Positions 41,310 through 50,570 are shown, counted from the stretch's first letter. The stretch is 64,000 bases of DNA from Bin22 sp965207275 (GCA_965207275.1 CBDBMH010000002.1:1612001-1676000), one strand, 5' to 3'. Notes: generated from the sequence alone by a model not told the origin. Numbers and translations: made by a program.

Positions 41310-43118
41310 ATGGCTACGACAGGGTCCAGGATCAAGCGGGTAGTAATGGTTCAGCCGGCATCGGCCGGCGGCAATTTTGAATATATGGCGATTCCCAGGC
41401 AGGGAATGCTTTTCCTTTCTACCGCTTTGGGCCAGTGGGAAGACGGTCCCTTCCTTTATGAGAGGGAAATCTGGTTTGAAGACCGTAGCGGCCTCATGGA
41501 TCCAGGTAAGGACTTGGAGGACGTGGACGTTCTCCTGGTTACCGCCCTGATAAATGAAGCCCCCCGAGCCTACCATCTGGCACGCCAGGCCAAGATGTAT
41601 CACCCCGGTCTGGTTACTATCGGCGGCGGCCCACAAATGAGTCCGTTGCCCGAGGAAGCTTTTGCGCTGGGCAACTTCGACGTGATTGTCCAGCGGGAGG
41701 GCGAGGATATCATCGCCCCCCTCTGTGACCTGATGCTGACCCACCCCGAGGGAACTCGGGAAGCATACCTGGAAAAAATTCCGGGCATCAGCTATCGGAA
41801 AGATGGCCAGGTCATCCAGACACGCCGGCAGGGGCTGGTAAACCCCGCCTTTGCCGAACTGCCCGACTATCGCTCCATCAAGGACCTTTCCCCCGATCAT
41901 CCCATGCCCGGGGGAGTCCTGGAAACAGTTCGAGGCTGCACCGAAAACTGCACCTACTGCCAGGTTATTCAGCAGTTCCTGGGCTACCGCATGATTCCGC
42001 GAGAGACGGAAATCAAGCGCCTTCACCAGTTGCAGGAACTGGCGTCCGAGGGTCTCCTTCACACTTCCCGAAATGGCAGGTTCAACGTCTTCATCTCCGA
42101 CGACCTGCACACTCCTCCCCTGCGGGCCGTAAAGTTTCGCAATGAACGCCTGGAGCGTCTCAAGAACTGGAAGGGCCACACCGACAACATGTACATGATC
42201 TGCCAGGCCCGGGCGGAAATAGGTCAGGACCCGGAACTGGCGGCGGCCATGACAGACGCCAACATCAAGATGCTTTACCTGGGAGTAGAGTCCAACAACG
42301 CCGAGAACCTGCTGGCCGTCAACAAGCGGCAGGAACCGGGGCAGATGGAGCAAGACCTGCGCACCCTGAACGCCATGGAGTTTTCCGTGGTAGCCATGAC
42401 CATAATCGGCCTCCCCTTCGACAGTGAGGACGACATCATGAACCTGGCGGACTGGGTGACGCAGCACAGCAGGTACCAGACCGCCAATCTGTTGACTCCT
42501 CTGCCGGCGACCTCCAACTGGACCGACCTGAAGCCGCTCAACGAGCACGGCGAACTGCTGCAGGAAGGCGAGATCCGGCCCTACCACTTGTACACCGGCC
42601 GCCAGTTTGTCCATTACGACAAGCGGTGGACCATGCAGGAAAGTCGGGAACTGTTTGACCGGTATTCCGACAAGTTGACGTCGATTGACGATCTCTATGG
42701 ACGTATATTCCGGATAATGCGGTCCTACAAGCTGCGGGTGGCCACATCTGGCAATGAGCTGGGCGACTCCATCAGTTCCCGCATTGCCGAGGCATCCCGG
42801 AACATGCAGAGTTTTGCCGACCCTGTTTCCGTGGCTGGAAAGGAGTTCGGACAGAACATTTCCCAAAGGGTGGATGAACTGGCCGAAACCCTGAGGAGTG
42901 TGTCACAGCCCCTGGCCAACGCCCGACGCGATCTGATCGAAAACATTAACGTAAAAGTCAACGAGCTAACCGACTCGCTGAGGAGCATGTCGGACCCGGT
43001 AAGTGTTGGCAGCAAGGACCTGGCAGACAACGTTTCGGCCAAGATCACCGAGATCTACGATATGGTAAACCGGGTGGTGGTTGAATCTTCGAACCGGCGT
43101 CGTCCCATTAAAGAGTAA
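41310..43118 (+). CDS. Radical SAM / B12-binding-type protein with amphipathic repeat tail
   Basis: 602 residues. N-terminal region (about 70-140) resembles a cobalamin-binding Rossmann domain (VDVLLVTAL, LVTIGGGPQMSPLPEE) but without a clear DxHxxG. The radical SAM core has the cluster motif C210-TEN-C214-TY-C217, then LYLGVESNNAENLLAVNK and TIIGLPFDSEDDIM, as in the B12-dependent class related to RimO/MiaB-like and BchE enzymes. Residues 476-602 are not part of that class: four amphipathic repeats of about 29 residues, each ending near F/L-x-x-x-(S/A)-x-P-(V/L) (for example MQSFADPV, LRSVSQPL, LRSMSDPV), like phasin or apolipoprotein helices. ATG 41310. fabF follows 211 bases later. Substrate unknown; a membrane- or lipid-surface reaction is a reasonable guess. 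Confidence 0.82.
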   Translation: MATTGSRIKRVVMVQPASAGGNFEYMAIPRQGMLFLSTALGQWEDGPFLYEREIWFEDRSGLMDPGKDLEDVDVLLVTALINEAPRAYHLARQAKMYHPGLVTIGGGPQMSPLPEEAFALGNFDVIVQREGEDIIAPLCDLMLTHPEGTREAYLEKIPGISYRKDGQVIQTRRQGLVNPAFAELPDYRSIKDLSPDHPMPGGVLETVRGCTENCTYCQVIQQFLGYRMIPRETEIKRLHQLQELASEGLLHTSRNGRFNVFISDDLHTPPLRAVKFRNERLERLKNWKGHTDNMYMICQARAEIGQDPELAAAMTDANIKMLYLGVESNNAENLLAVNKRQEPGQMEQDLRTLNAMEFSVVAMTIIGLPFDSEDDIMNLADWVTQHSRYQTANLLTPLPATSNWTDLKPLNEHGELLQEGEIRPYHLYTGRQFVHYDKRWTMQESRELFDRYSDKLTSIDDLYGRIFRIMRSYKLRVATSGNELGDSISSRIAEASRNMQSFADPVSVAGKEFGQNISQRVDELAETLRSVSQPLANARRDLIENINVKVNELTDSLRSMSDPVSVGSKDLADNVSAKITEIYDMVNRVVVESSNRRRPIKE

Positions 43119-43329
43119 TGGCGCCGGGGCCGAGGCCCTCCAGACAAAACCGCGAGAGGCGCGGGCATAGGGCGGAAACCCGGGACCCAGCCTGTCGGTT
43201 GCCGTGTGGGGCAAATCTGCCCAGGATTCCGCCTCTTCTTGCCGGGATTGCGCCCGATCGTCCCGACGGAATAACAGCGCACAGTCCGTTGACATCGGTG
43301 CGCCGGCCAGCTTCAAGGCAAAGGACAAG

Positions 43330-44586
43330 ATGAGCGAATCCGCACAAAGGGTATTTGTAACCGGCTTGGGAGTTATAAGTCCTTTGGGCCTTGACACTCA
43401 GTCCACCTGGAAGTCCATCGTAGCCGGCAAATCCGGCATCGATTTCATCTCCGCCTTCGACACCGAAGGATTCGACACCACCTTCGCAGCTGAAGTAAAG
43501 GGTTTCCAGCCGGAGGCTTTTCTGGAACGCAAGGAAAGCCGCCGCATGGACCGTTTCGCCCAGTTCGCGGCCGTGGCCGCTCAGGAAGCCTGCCGCCACG
43601 CAGGGATCGATTTGAGCAGCGAGGACCCATTTCGAGTTGGGGCCATAATTGGCAGCGGCATCGGCGGCATACTTACCCTTTCCCAACAGTACGATGTGCT
43701 CAGGGACCGGGGACCCCGGCGGGTGACGCCCTTCCTGATTCCCATGATGCTGGGCGACATGGCTTCAGCCCAGGTCTCCATGGTCACCGGGGCCATGGGC
43801 GCCAACTATTGCGTAGTTTCTTCCTGCTCCAGCGGCGCCGACGCACTGGGCCAGGGATGGGAAATGATCCGACGGGGCCAGGCCGACGTTGTCCTGGCCG
43901 GCGGCAGTGAAGCCCCCATAGTCCCCATCGCCGTGGCCGGGTTCAACTCCCTCCGGGCCCTATCCCGTTTCAATGAAGACCCTCCCCGGGCCAGCAAACC
44001 CTTCAATCGGGACCGGGACGGGTTTGTCATGGGAGAGGGTTCCGCTGTCCTGGTCCTGGAGAGTGCGGAACACCTGGTCCAACGGGGAGTTACGCCACTG
44101 GCCGAGCTTCGAGGCTACGGGGCCACCTCCGACGCCCACCACCTTACCGAGCCTAACCCTACGGGCCAGAGCGCCGCAAATGCCATTGGCCTGGCTCTGA
44201 AAGCCGCGGCGATAGACGTTTCCGAGGTCGATTACTTGAACGCCCATGGCACCTCCACACCGCTAAACGACTGGCAAGAGACCAAGGCCATCAAGCTTGC
44301 CTTGGGGGAGGAAGCCTACCGCGTTCCCATAAGTTCCACCAAGTCCATGACAGGCCACCTCCTTGGCGCCGGCGGCGCCCTGGAGGCTGCCCTCTGCGTA
44401 AAGGCTATCCAGGATGATGTAATCCCCCCCACTGTTAACCTGGTGGACCCTGATCCCGAATGTGACCTGGACTATACGCCGCTGAAGGCCCGCCAGGTTA
44501 AGGTCAGCGTGGCCATGAGCAACTCCTTTGGATTTGGAGGTCACAATTCCGTCCTGGTATTCACCGACCCCGGGTGGGCCGGGTAG
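43330..44586 (+). CDS. 3-oxoacyl-ACP synthase (FabF type), second copy
   Basis: 418-residue condensing enzyme. Active Cys166 in SSCSSGADALG (an unusual variant of TACASG), His in NAHGTSTPLND, His in GHLLGAGGALEAA and NSFGFGGHN at the end. The frame is open from 43204, but that part reads like non-coding sequence, and ATG 43330 with AAGGA just upstream gives the family N-terminus. It is distinct from the copy at 36273. Position behind the radical SAM gene may mean a specialised acyl product. Seventeen bases on is a small membrane-protein gene. Confidence 0.9.
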   Translation: MSESAQRVFVTGLGVISPLGLDTQSTWKSIVAGKSGIDFISAFDTEGFDTTFAAEVKGFQPEAFLERKESRRMDRFAQFAAVAAQEACRHAGIDLSSEDPFRVGAIIGSGIGGILTLSQQYDVLRDRGPRRVTPFLIPMMLGDMASAQVSMVTGAMGANYCVVSSCSSGADALGQGWEMIRRGQADVVLAGGSEAPIVPIAVAGFNSLRALSRFNEDPPRASKPFNRDRDGFVMGEGSAVLVLESAEHLVQRGVTPLAELRGYGATSDAHHLTEPNPTGQSAANAIGLALKAAAIDVSEVDYLNAHGTSTPLNDWQETKAIKLALGEEAYRVPISSTKSMTGHLLGAGGALEAALCVKAIQDDVIPPTVNLVDPDPECDLDYTPLKARQVKVSVAMSNSFGFGGHNSVLVFTDPGWAG

Positions 44587-44601
44587 CAGGGCGCCTGGTT
44601 T

Positions 44602-45159
44602 ATGTTCCGTCGTTCCCGACCCGACGAACTGGAAGAACCTCCCGTATTTACGACAAAAGAGCGGGTAGGAGGGGCGATTGCCCACGCCGCTCCCCTTCTC
44701 TTCGGTGTTCCTTTGTTCCCCTTGCTGGGAAACGTAGGCTTCGCTGTCTTGCCCAGCCCGATCATTGCCTACGTCATTTCTCGCCTGTTCCGGAACCAGC
44801 AGTCTGCCTGGGGCGCCTTCCAGGGAATGCAGGCCACTCTCGTCCACCTGGTGCTGGTTGTCCTGATTTTCGTAGCATATTTTACCGGCGCCGCACAGGC
44901 TGCCGGCACAGTACCCTCCCAGGTTACCCTGGTATCTTTTGTCCTCGCTTTTCTGCTGTTTCTCTACACCCTATGGGGAGCGTGGGACACAGCATGGGGG
45001 TACGATTTTCGCTATATCTTCATCAGCAACTTCGTAGACAAGATAACGTCCGCCAACCTGGCGCGCCAGGAACTGCGCCGCCAGCGCCGCGATGAGCGGA
45101 GGAGAGGCGACCCCCCTTCTCAGCCTCCCACCACCAATTCACCAGATCGTGATCGCTGA
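44602..45159 (+). CDS. DUF4870-like small membrane protein
   Basis: 185 residues with four hydrophobic stretches (about 27-45, 50-63, 78-98 and 107-132) and a hydrophilic, Arg-rich, disordered C-terminal tail (about 150-185). The pattern IAHAAPLLFGVPLFPLLGN followed by QSAWGAFQGMQA matches the Tic20/DUF4870-type family, whose function is unknown. It follows fabF by 15 bases and is probably co-transcribed with it. ATG 44602. Confidence 0.65.
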   Translation: MFRRSRPDELEEPPVFTTKERVGGAIAHAAPLLFGVPLFPLLGNVGFAVLPSPIIAYVISRLFRNQQSAWGAFQGMQATLVHLVLVVLIFVAYFTGAAQAAGTVPSQVTLVSFVLAFLLFLYTLWGAWDTAWGYDFRYIFISNFVDKITSANLARQELRRQRRDERRRGDPPSQPPTTNSPDRDR

Positions 45160-45340
45160 CAGTTGCCCATAGCGGTACTCCGTCCCAATGGGTTAGTCTT
45201 CAGATGCCACAGCCGAGCAGCCAATCGCTATGTCGCTCCTGGCTATGGTCTCCATTCCGGTCGTTAATCAGTAACTACATTGTGGGCCACTCTGCCCGTC
45301 CGGGTACGTCCAGCATCAGGCCCATCTAATCGGTAAAGTC

Positions 45341-47050
45341 ATGAAAACGTGGAAGCTGAAAGAGGTACGGGAAAGAGAAGGGGGTTTCGACTTTGCCAAT
45401 GAACTGCCGACCGCCTTGGTCCGGACGCTGGTAAACCGCGGCATTGCAACCGAGCAACAGTTACGCCTGTTCCTGAATCCACCCCACCGGGTACCCTACT
45501 GTCCCATGCGCCTCGCCGGGATGGAGGCGGCTCTGCGCCGGCTCCGGCAGGCGGATCCTGCCACATTGGCGGCCGGGTCATCGGGCAGGGTGGGAATCGT
45601 TGGCGACTTCGACGTGGATGGAATTACCGGAACCGCCATTCTGGTGGAGGGTCTCGCTGAATTCGGCATTGAAGTCATACCCTACCTGCCCCACCGGGTA
45701 TCCGAGGGTCACAGCCTTTCCGAGGAGGCTGTTCACCACCTTGCGGAACAATCTGCCGACCTTATCATAACCGTGGATTGTGGTGTTTCTTCCATAGCTG
45801 AGACAGAATTGGCTCGCGCCCTGGGCATTGATGTCATAATCACCGACCACCATGTCCCCCCGAACACACTGCCCGGAGCCGCCGCAATAATTGATCCCGC
45901 CATGCCGGGCAACGAATATCCCTTTCCCCACCTTTGCGGGGCCGGTCTGGCGCTGAAGCTGGTCCAGGGTCTTCATCAATTGGTGGGTTTACCCATGCCC
46001 CGTCACCTGCTGGAACTGGCGGCCCTGGGCACCATCGCCGACATGGTGCCCCTCCTGGACGAGAACCGCTACCTGGTGCGGGAGGGGCTTGAGCAACTGA
46101 CCGAAACGCAGCGCCCGGGGCTAAAGGCCATGTATCGTTTGGCCGGGCTGGAGGGCAAACCCATAACTGCCGAAACGGTAGCCTTTCAGATCGCGCCCCG
46201 ACTCAACGCGGCCGGCAGAATGGGCCACGCCAACGACAGCCTGCGGCTGCTCACCACCAAGAGCTGCAGCGAAGGGGAAACACTGGCTGCCAAGCTCGAA
46301 ACTCAAAACAGGGAACGGCAACAGTTAACCCGAAAGGCCTTTGCCGCCGCCCGCGCCAGGGTGGACGGCCTTTCTGAAATGCCTCCTTTCATCATTGTTG
46401 AAGATTCGGCAATAACTCCCGGGATCGCCGGCCTGGTTGCCGGCCAGCTTGCCAGGGCCTACATGCGGCCAGCGGTGGCCCTGGCGCGGGTGGATGAAAA
46501 CACGTTGGTGGCCAGCGGCCGCAGCATTCCGGGATTTGACCTGGTTGATGCCTTCGATACCTGCGCCGATCTGTTCGTTCGCCATGGCGGACACGCCCAG
46601 GCTGCCGGTTTTACGATAAGGCCAATAAATTTCGCCGCATTGGAAGCGAGATTGACGACATTGGCGGGGGAAGCTCTACACGGCCAGGAAGTAGAACCCG
46701 TTCTCGATATAGATGCGGAAGTCTCCCTGTCCGATATAACACCCCGATTTCAGGCTGTCCTGAACGAACTGGAGCCTTTTGGGGTCGGCAATCCGCGGCC
46801 CCTGTTCCTGTCTCGAGGGTTGAGAATCGAGAATCACTGGTTGATGGGAAGTGACGGACAGCACTTGAAACTCCTGGTCAGTGACGGCAGGCAGCAATAT
46901 CCTGCCTTGCTCTTCAATCGGGCGCAGGAATGGGACCGAAAGACCACTTGTTTAGACCTGGTCTATACGATCAGCCAGGCTACGTGGCAAGGAAAACGGC
47001 AGATAAGCTTGATGGTGGAGGATTTTCGTCCGTGTGGCGGGAGTGTGTGA
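45341..47050 (+). CDS. recJ: Single-stranded-DNA exonuclease RecJ
   Basis: 569-residue 5'-3' exonuclease of the DHH family, acting in recombination and mismatch repair. Motifs: VGDFDVDGITGTAI (about residues 87-100), VDCGVSS, ITDHHVPPN, and the DHHA1 part with VASGRSIPGFDL and HGGHAQAAGFTI (about 410). A C-terminal OB-fold completes it. ATG 45341 has a weak ribosome-binding site. The gene stands alone after a 181-base gap and converges on the phosphoribosyltransferase gene. Confidence 0.95.
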   Translation: MKTWKLKEVREREGGFDFANELPTALVRTLVNRGIATEQQLRLFLNPPHRVPYCPMRLAGMEAALRRLRQADPATLAAGSSGRVGIVGDFDVDGITGTAILVEGLAEFGIEVIPYLPHRVSEGHSLSEEAVHHLAEQSADLIITVDCGVSSIAETELARALGIDVIITDHHVPPNTLPGAAAIIDPAMPGNEYPFPHLCGAGLALKLVQGLHQLVGLPMPRHLLELAALGTIADMVPLLDENRYLVREGLEQLTETQRPGLKAMYRLAGLEGKPITAETVAFQIAPRLNAAGRMGHANDSLRLLTTKSCSEGETLAAKLETQNRERQQLTRKAFAAARARVDGLSEMPPFIIVEDSAITPGIAGLVAGQLARAYMRPAVALARVDENTLVASGRSIPGFDLVDAFDTCADLFVRHGGHAQAAGFTIRPINFAALEARLTTLAGEALHGQEVEPVLDIDAEVSLSDITPRFQAVLNELEPFGVGNPRPLFLSRGLRIENHWLMGSDGQHLKLLVSDGRQQYPALLFNRAQEWDRKTTCLDLVYTISQATWQGKRQISLMVEDFRPCGGSV

Positions 47051-47084
47051 CCGGGCATCCTGAAGGGTTCTGCAATCCGGGACG

Positions 47085-47570
47085 TTACGACCTCTCCCAG
47101 GGGAAATTCTGCCAGGTTGCGTCCCTCAGGAAATAGGGATCAGAGTCCAGGAAGTAGTCGGCCTGGAAGCTGGTAGTATGCCGTGTGTAGAGGACTGCAT
47201 ACCTTACGTCAAACCCGTCATTGGGAGGTTGACTGAAAATACGGCTTCGGATGCGCTGAAGCGCGCTGCCGGTGTCGTTGATTTCGTCAACTACCAGAAC
47301 TCGGTGGTGGCCGTCCAGGGTGCCCAGCAGCGCGTCGTCGTATATGAAGCAGACAGGACGGTCAAAGTAATGGCAGACGTGGGTGGCTGGCACCAGGCCG
47401 CCCCTCGCCACCGCAACAATGGCGTCGGGCCACCAACCATCCGGCGAGGCAGCTATTAACTGGCACAGCGTTTCCAGTCCCTGGCAGATTTCCTCGTAAC
47501 CTACCGGCCGGGCCGGCAGGCTTGTAGCACCCTTTGTGCCCTGGGAATCCTTCACCGCGTGAGAGTTCAT
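47085..47570 (-). CDS. Phosphoribosyltransferase family protein
   Basis: 161-residue type I PRTase. PRPP loop RVLVVDEINDTGSALQ (about residues 89-104), an early VAVARGGLVPA (about 52-62), and a hood region before it. It resembles xanthine-guanine or hypoxanthine phosphoribosyltransferases (purine salvage), but some relatives work on other bases. It starts 11 bases downstream of the lgt stop on the same strand, so the two genes are likely co-transcribed. Confidence 0.85.
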   Translation of the reverse strand: MNSHAVKDSQGTKGATSLPARPVGYEEICQGLETLCQLIAASPDGWWPDAIVAVARGGLVPATHVCHYFDRPVCFIYDDALLGTLDGHHRVLVVDEINDTGSALQRIRSRIFSQPPNDGFDVRYAVLYTRHTTSFQADYFLDSDPYFLRDATWQNFPWERS

Positions 47571-47581
47571 AAGCTGCGGTA

Positions 47582-48493
47582 CTATTCCTCCACAGCCTCT
47601 GTGCGGCGCTGAGGTGGTTGGGTATTTCGCCGGGAAGGCCTGACCAGCTGGGCCTTGTAGACCAGTAGAGGAACCGCAATTAACAGCACGACCAGGGACA
47701 CTATCTGCGCTTCGTTCAGGACGCCGCCAAAGTAGGTGTTGGACTCCACCCGCAGGAAGCTAATGAAGAACCTGCCAATGGAATACAGGGCGCCGTACAG
47801 AACAAATGTCATGCCCTGGGGGCGCAGGCGGTGCCTCAGGGGCCAGATTATCGCGAAGATAATCAAGTCCATGATCAATTCGTAGGCTACTGCCGGGTGG
47901 CTGGCCGCCCGGAAGGCGCCGGGGCTCTCCAAATGGGAATAGACCACGCCCCAAGGCAGGTCAGTAAACTTGGCCCAGTGCTCCCCATTGATAATGTCAC
48001 CAATCCGGCCAATGGCCATGGCCAGCAGCAGCGCCGGGGCGGCCACGTCGGCCAGGTGGCCGATACGGGGCAGTGTGGCTTTTTCGGGTTCTCCCGCAAA
48101 GCGGAAGAACTTGCCCCACAGGCCAAGGAACCATTCCGAGTTTCGGGTCATGATATAGGCAGAACCGGCGATGTACCCCCCGATAATGGCCCCAAATATG
48201 GCTATGCCGCCCTGCCATACCATCAAAATGCGGAGGGGGTCTGCGGAATAGACACTCCAGAAGTCGATAACGTGAAGTATCCTGGCCCCAATGATGCCGC
48301 CAATGATGCACCACACGGATATGGACAGCACCGCGTCGCCATCCATGCCCTCTCGCCGACCCCACCGGACCGTAAGGTACACTGCCGCAGCCACGGCCAC
48401 GAAGGTGAAGAATCCATGCCAGGAAAGCAGAAACGGCCCGAAGTCGATTATGTAAGGACTGAACGGTATGTTGATTGCGCCCAGAATGCTCAT
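47582..48493 (-). CDS. lgt: Phosphatidylglycerol-prolipoprotein diacylglyceryl transferase
   Basis: 303-residue inner-membrane enzyme with seven transmembrane segments. It transfers diacylglycerol from phosphatidylglycerol to the lipobox Cys of prolipoproteins, the first step of lipoprotein maturation. Signature: AIGRIGDIINGEHWAK (about residues 141-156). SWHGFFTF near the N-terminus and WQGGIAIFGAIIGG (about 92-105) are also conserved. ATG 48493. It shares a transcription unit with the PRTase gene downstream and follows ispE by 38 bases. Confidence 0.94.
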   Translation of the reverse strand: MSILGAINIPFSPYIIDFGPFLLSWHGFFTFVAVAAAVYLTVRWGRREGMDGDAVLSISVWCIIGGIIGARILHVIDFWSVYSADPLRILMVWQGGIAIFGAIIGGYIAGSAYIMTRNSEWFLGLWGKFFRFAGEPEKATLPRIGHLADVAAPALLLAMAIGRIGDIINGEHWAKFTDLPWGVVYSHLESPGAFRAASHPAVAYELIMDLIIFAIIWPLRHRLRPQGMTFVLYGALYSIGRFFISFLRVESNTYFGGVLNEAQIVSLVVLLIAVPLLVYKAQLVRPSRRNTQPPQRRTEAVEE

Positions 48494-48531
48494 CTAATGT
48501 TTCTCACAAAAGGAAAGGAATGATTACTGCT

Positions 48532-49416
48532 CTATGGATCAACAACGCCGACAGTGGTGGCGTTCCTATCGAAGCGGCCCACAGTACGTACAAAATACGC
48601 CTGCGATCGGTGTGGTTGCAAGGCCTGGGCCACCGAATCACGTTCCCGTTTTGAAGAATGCAACAGGAACAGCGCCGGCCCTGCCCCGGTCAAATGCGGT
48701 CGCCGCCCGCAGGCCATGGTCACCGTATCGATAATGCCCTCAAGGCAGGGGAACTCACGAACTGCAACGGCCTCAAACGCATTATAGTGGAGATCATCGG
48801 CCCACTGGCCCGCCATCAGGTTCTGCAGGCAGCGCCGGGTTACGCCGCCATCGCTGAAATCCGCAGGCCCCAATTGGCGATACATCCGGGCTGTTTTGGA
48901 ATGGATTGTGGATTCGGGAAGAATCACGGTGGCGGGAACCCCGGTCCCAGCGGGAACGGGTTCAATAATATCACCTCTCCCAGTTGCCAGAGCGGCGCCG
49001 CCCCAGAAGAAGAAGGGAACGTCTGAACCCAGGCGAGAGCCGATTTCCACCAGCCTCTCCAAGGGCAGGTTGAGGCCCCAAAGCTTGTCCAGGGCCAGCA
49101 GGGTACACGCCGCGTCGCTGCTGCCCCCGCCCAGTCCCATTCCCACCGGAATGCGTTTTCTCAAAGCAATCTCCGCCATTGGCAGCCGTCCGCAACTTGC
49201 GGCCAGGGCAGTCGCCGCCTGCCACACCAGGTTTCCCTCTTCATCAATCTCCGGATCGTCACACCTGAACCGGAGCGAGGACGCCGGAGTTATCTCAAGC
49301 TCATCTGCGAGGTCAATGGCCTGCATTACGGTGCTGATCTCGTGGTAGCCGTCCGGGCGCCGTCCCAGGACTTCCAGGCACAGGTTAAGCTTGGCGTAGG
49401 CCCGGACTAGCACCAT
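48532..49416 (-). CDS. ispE: 4-diphosphocytidyl-2-C-methyl-D-erythritol kinase
   Basis: 294-residue GHMP kinase of the non-mevalonate (MEP) isoprenoid pathway. N-terminal YAKLNLCLEVLGRRPDGYHE (about residues 6-25; core AKLNLCLEV), ATP loop IPVGMGLGGGSSDAACTL (about 90-107), DVPFFFWGG, and C-terminal LTGAGPALF. Full length. It shows that this organism makes isoprenoids by the MEP route. Upstream rsmA is 15 bases away, so rsmA-ispE-lgt-PRTase is probably one operon. Confidence 0.94.
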   Translation of the reverse strand: MVLVRAYAKLNLCLEVLGRRPDGYHEISTVMQAIDLADELEITPASSLRFRCDDPEIDEEGNLVWQAATALAASCGRLPMAEIALRKRIPVGMGLGGGSSDAACTLLALDKLWGLNLPLERLVEIGSRLGSDVPFFFWGGAALATGRGDIIEPVPAGTGVPATVILPESTIHSKTARMYRQLGPADFSDGGVTRRCLQNLMAGQWADDLHYNAFEAVAVREFPCLEGIIDTVTMACGRRPHLTGAGPALFLLHSSKRERDSVAQALQPHRSQAYFVRTVGRFDRNATTVGVVDP

Positions 49417-49431
49417 CCACCCCCAACCGTT

Positions 49432-50265
49432 CTAGCCGGCATGAATTTCTGCCCAAACCCGGTAAACTTCCAGCCACTCGTTTAAGGAGAGGGTTCCTGC
49501 CCGCCTGGATCCGGCAACTTCGGCGTCCTCCAGAATTCGGCGTGTTTCCTCTGAAGGCAGGCCCAGCCCGTGGCGCAGGGAATTGTGGAGTTGCTTTCGG
49601 GGAGCGGAAAATCCGGCTCGCACCACCTTGAAGAATGCCGGCGCGTCAACGTCATTCAGGGTCGGTTGGGGCAGGAGATCCAGACATACCACGCTGGAAG
49701 TAACCTTCGGGGCCGGACGGAAGGCCGAGGAGGGGACAATGCACACCTCCATGGCGGTGGCGTAGAACTGCACGGCAACAGAGAGGAGGGACATTTTGCC
49801 GGGGGCGGCCGTCATACTCTCGGCTACTTCCCGCTGCACGGTTACCACCATCCTGGTAGGCCGGTGGCTGGCTTCGAAGAAACGCCGGATGATGGGATTG
49901 GCGGCATAGTACGGCAGGTTCGCCACCACCTTGTACGGCTCATCAGCGCTTACCACTTCGGACAGATTGACGGTCCGGGCGTCGGCATTGACCACGGAAA
50001 GATTGGCGGGCTGACCCAGTCGGGCTGGCAGGGACTGGGACAAATCACCGTCCATTTCAATGGCTACGACCCAGCCGGCATGAGGCACGAGGCGTCGCGT
50101 CAGCGCGCCCCTGCCAGGGCCGATTTCCACCACCCGATCGCTGGCAGTCAATTGTGCCGCCTCCACGATCCGGGAAAGAATCCGGTTGTCAACCAGAAAA
50201 TGCTGTCCCAGGGACTTGCGGGGGCGGGGAGTGGGGAAAGACGGTGCGGAAGTTATTGAAGTCAC
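49432..50265 (-). CDS. rsmA: 16S rRNA dimethyladenosine transferase
   Basis: 277-residue KsgA/RsmA methyltransferase, which dimethylates two adenosines in the 3' hairpin of 16S rRNA. RKSLGQHFLVD (about residues 17-27), motif I VEIGPGRGALTRRL (about 46-59), VNADARTV, and the NLPYYA catalytic motif (about 112-117) are all present. The GTG start at 50265 has no better alternative, because the nearest upstream ATG is closed by a stop. The SRP RNA gene lies just upstream on the same strand. Confidence 0.94.
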   Translation of the reverse strand: MTSITSAPSFPTPRPRKSLGQHFLVDNRILSRIVEAAQLTASDRVVEIGPGRGALTRRLVPHAGWVVAIEMDGDLSQSLPARLGQPANLSVVNADARTVNLSEVVSADEPYKVVANLPYYAANPIIRRFFEASHRPTRMVVTVQREVAESMTAAPGKMSLLSVAVQFYATAMEVCIVPSSAFRPAPKVTSSVVCLDLLPQPTLNDVDAPAFFKVVRAGFSAPRKQLHNSLRHGLGLPSEETRRILEDAEVAGSRRAGTLSLNEWLEVYRVWAEIHAG

Positions 50266-50311
50266 GGCATATTAACGGAAGCTCGGATAAGAGACCGCAC
50301 ACCCCCCGTTG

Positions 50312-50563
50312 ACGAAAACCCTATGGGCATTTCCAGGGCCACAACTCAGGCCAGGCGTTCCCACGGCACCCGCAGGGACCTGTTTACCGTTGCTTCCTCT
50401 CGGACCTGGCGGGGTTCACAAGCCTGCGCCGCGTGGGACCCGGCCATCAACACTGCGCTCCCTGGGCAGCGGCCCAACAGGTCTGGCCTAAGGGGGGAAT
50501 TACACCCCGCTATAGCGGATTGCGGGTAAAGGGCACCGCTAGCTCCCCGTCTAGCACGGTCTC
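50312..50563 (-). ncRNA. ffs: Signal recognition particle RNA (large bacterial type)
   Basis: The apical domain is diagnostic: on the minus strand, TGAACCCCGCCAGGTCC, loop GAGA, GGAAGCAACGGTAAACAGG (bases 50377-50419). Further out, GTCCCACG...GCAGG pairs with CCTGC...CGTGGGA and GGCCAG with CTGGCC. Together with the 5' block GCTAGCGGTGCCC this gives a long (over 200-base) RNA of the Bacillus/Chloroflexi kind with an Alu-type end. The 3' end is set at the CCC/GGG hairpin followed by TTTTC (50312-50320). The tetraloop is GAGA (50398-50401), not the common GGAA. It binds Ffh for co-translational targeting. The 5' end follows the promoter and may be trimmed. Confidence 0.85.
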
Positions 50564-50570
50564 CCAATCA

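Noticed and set aside
41244..42866. 540-codon ORF on the minus strand opposite the radical SAM gene
   Set aside because: Antisense shadow of a well-supported gene; its translation has no family motif and the composition follows from GC-rich codon use on the other strand.
43204..43329. N-terminal extension of the second FabF
   Set aside because: Reads as low-complexity Ser/Arg/Cys sequence without family match; ATG 43330 has a ribosome-binding site and gives the family N-terminus.
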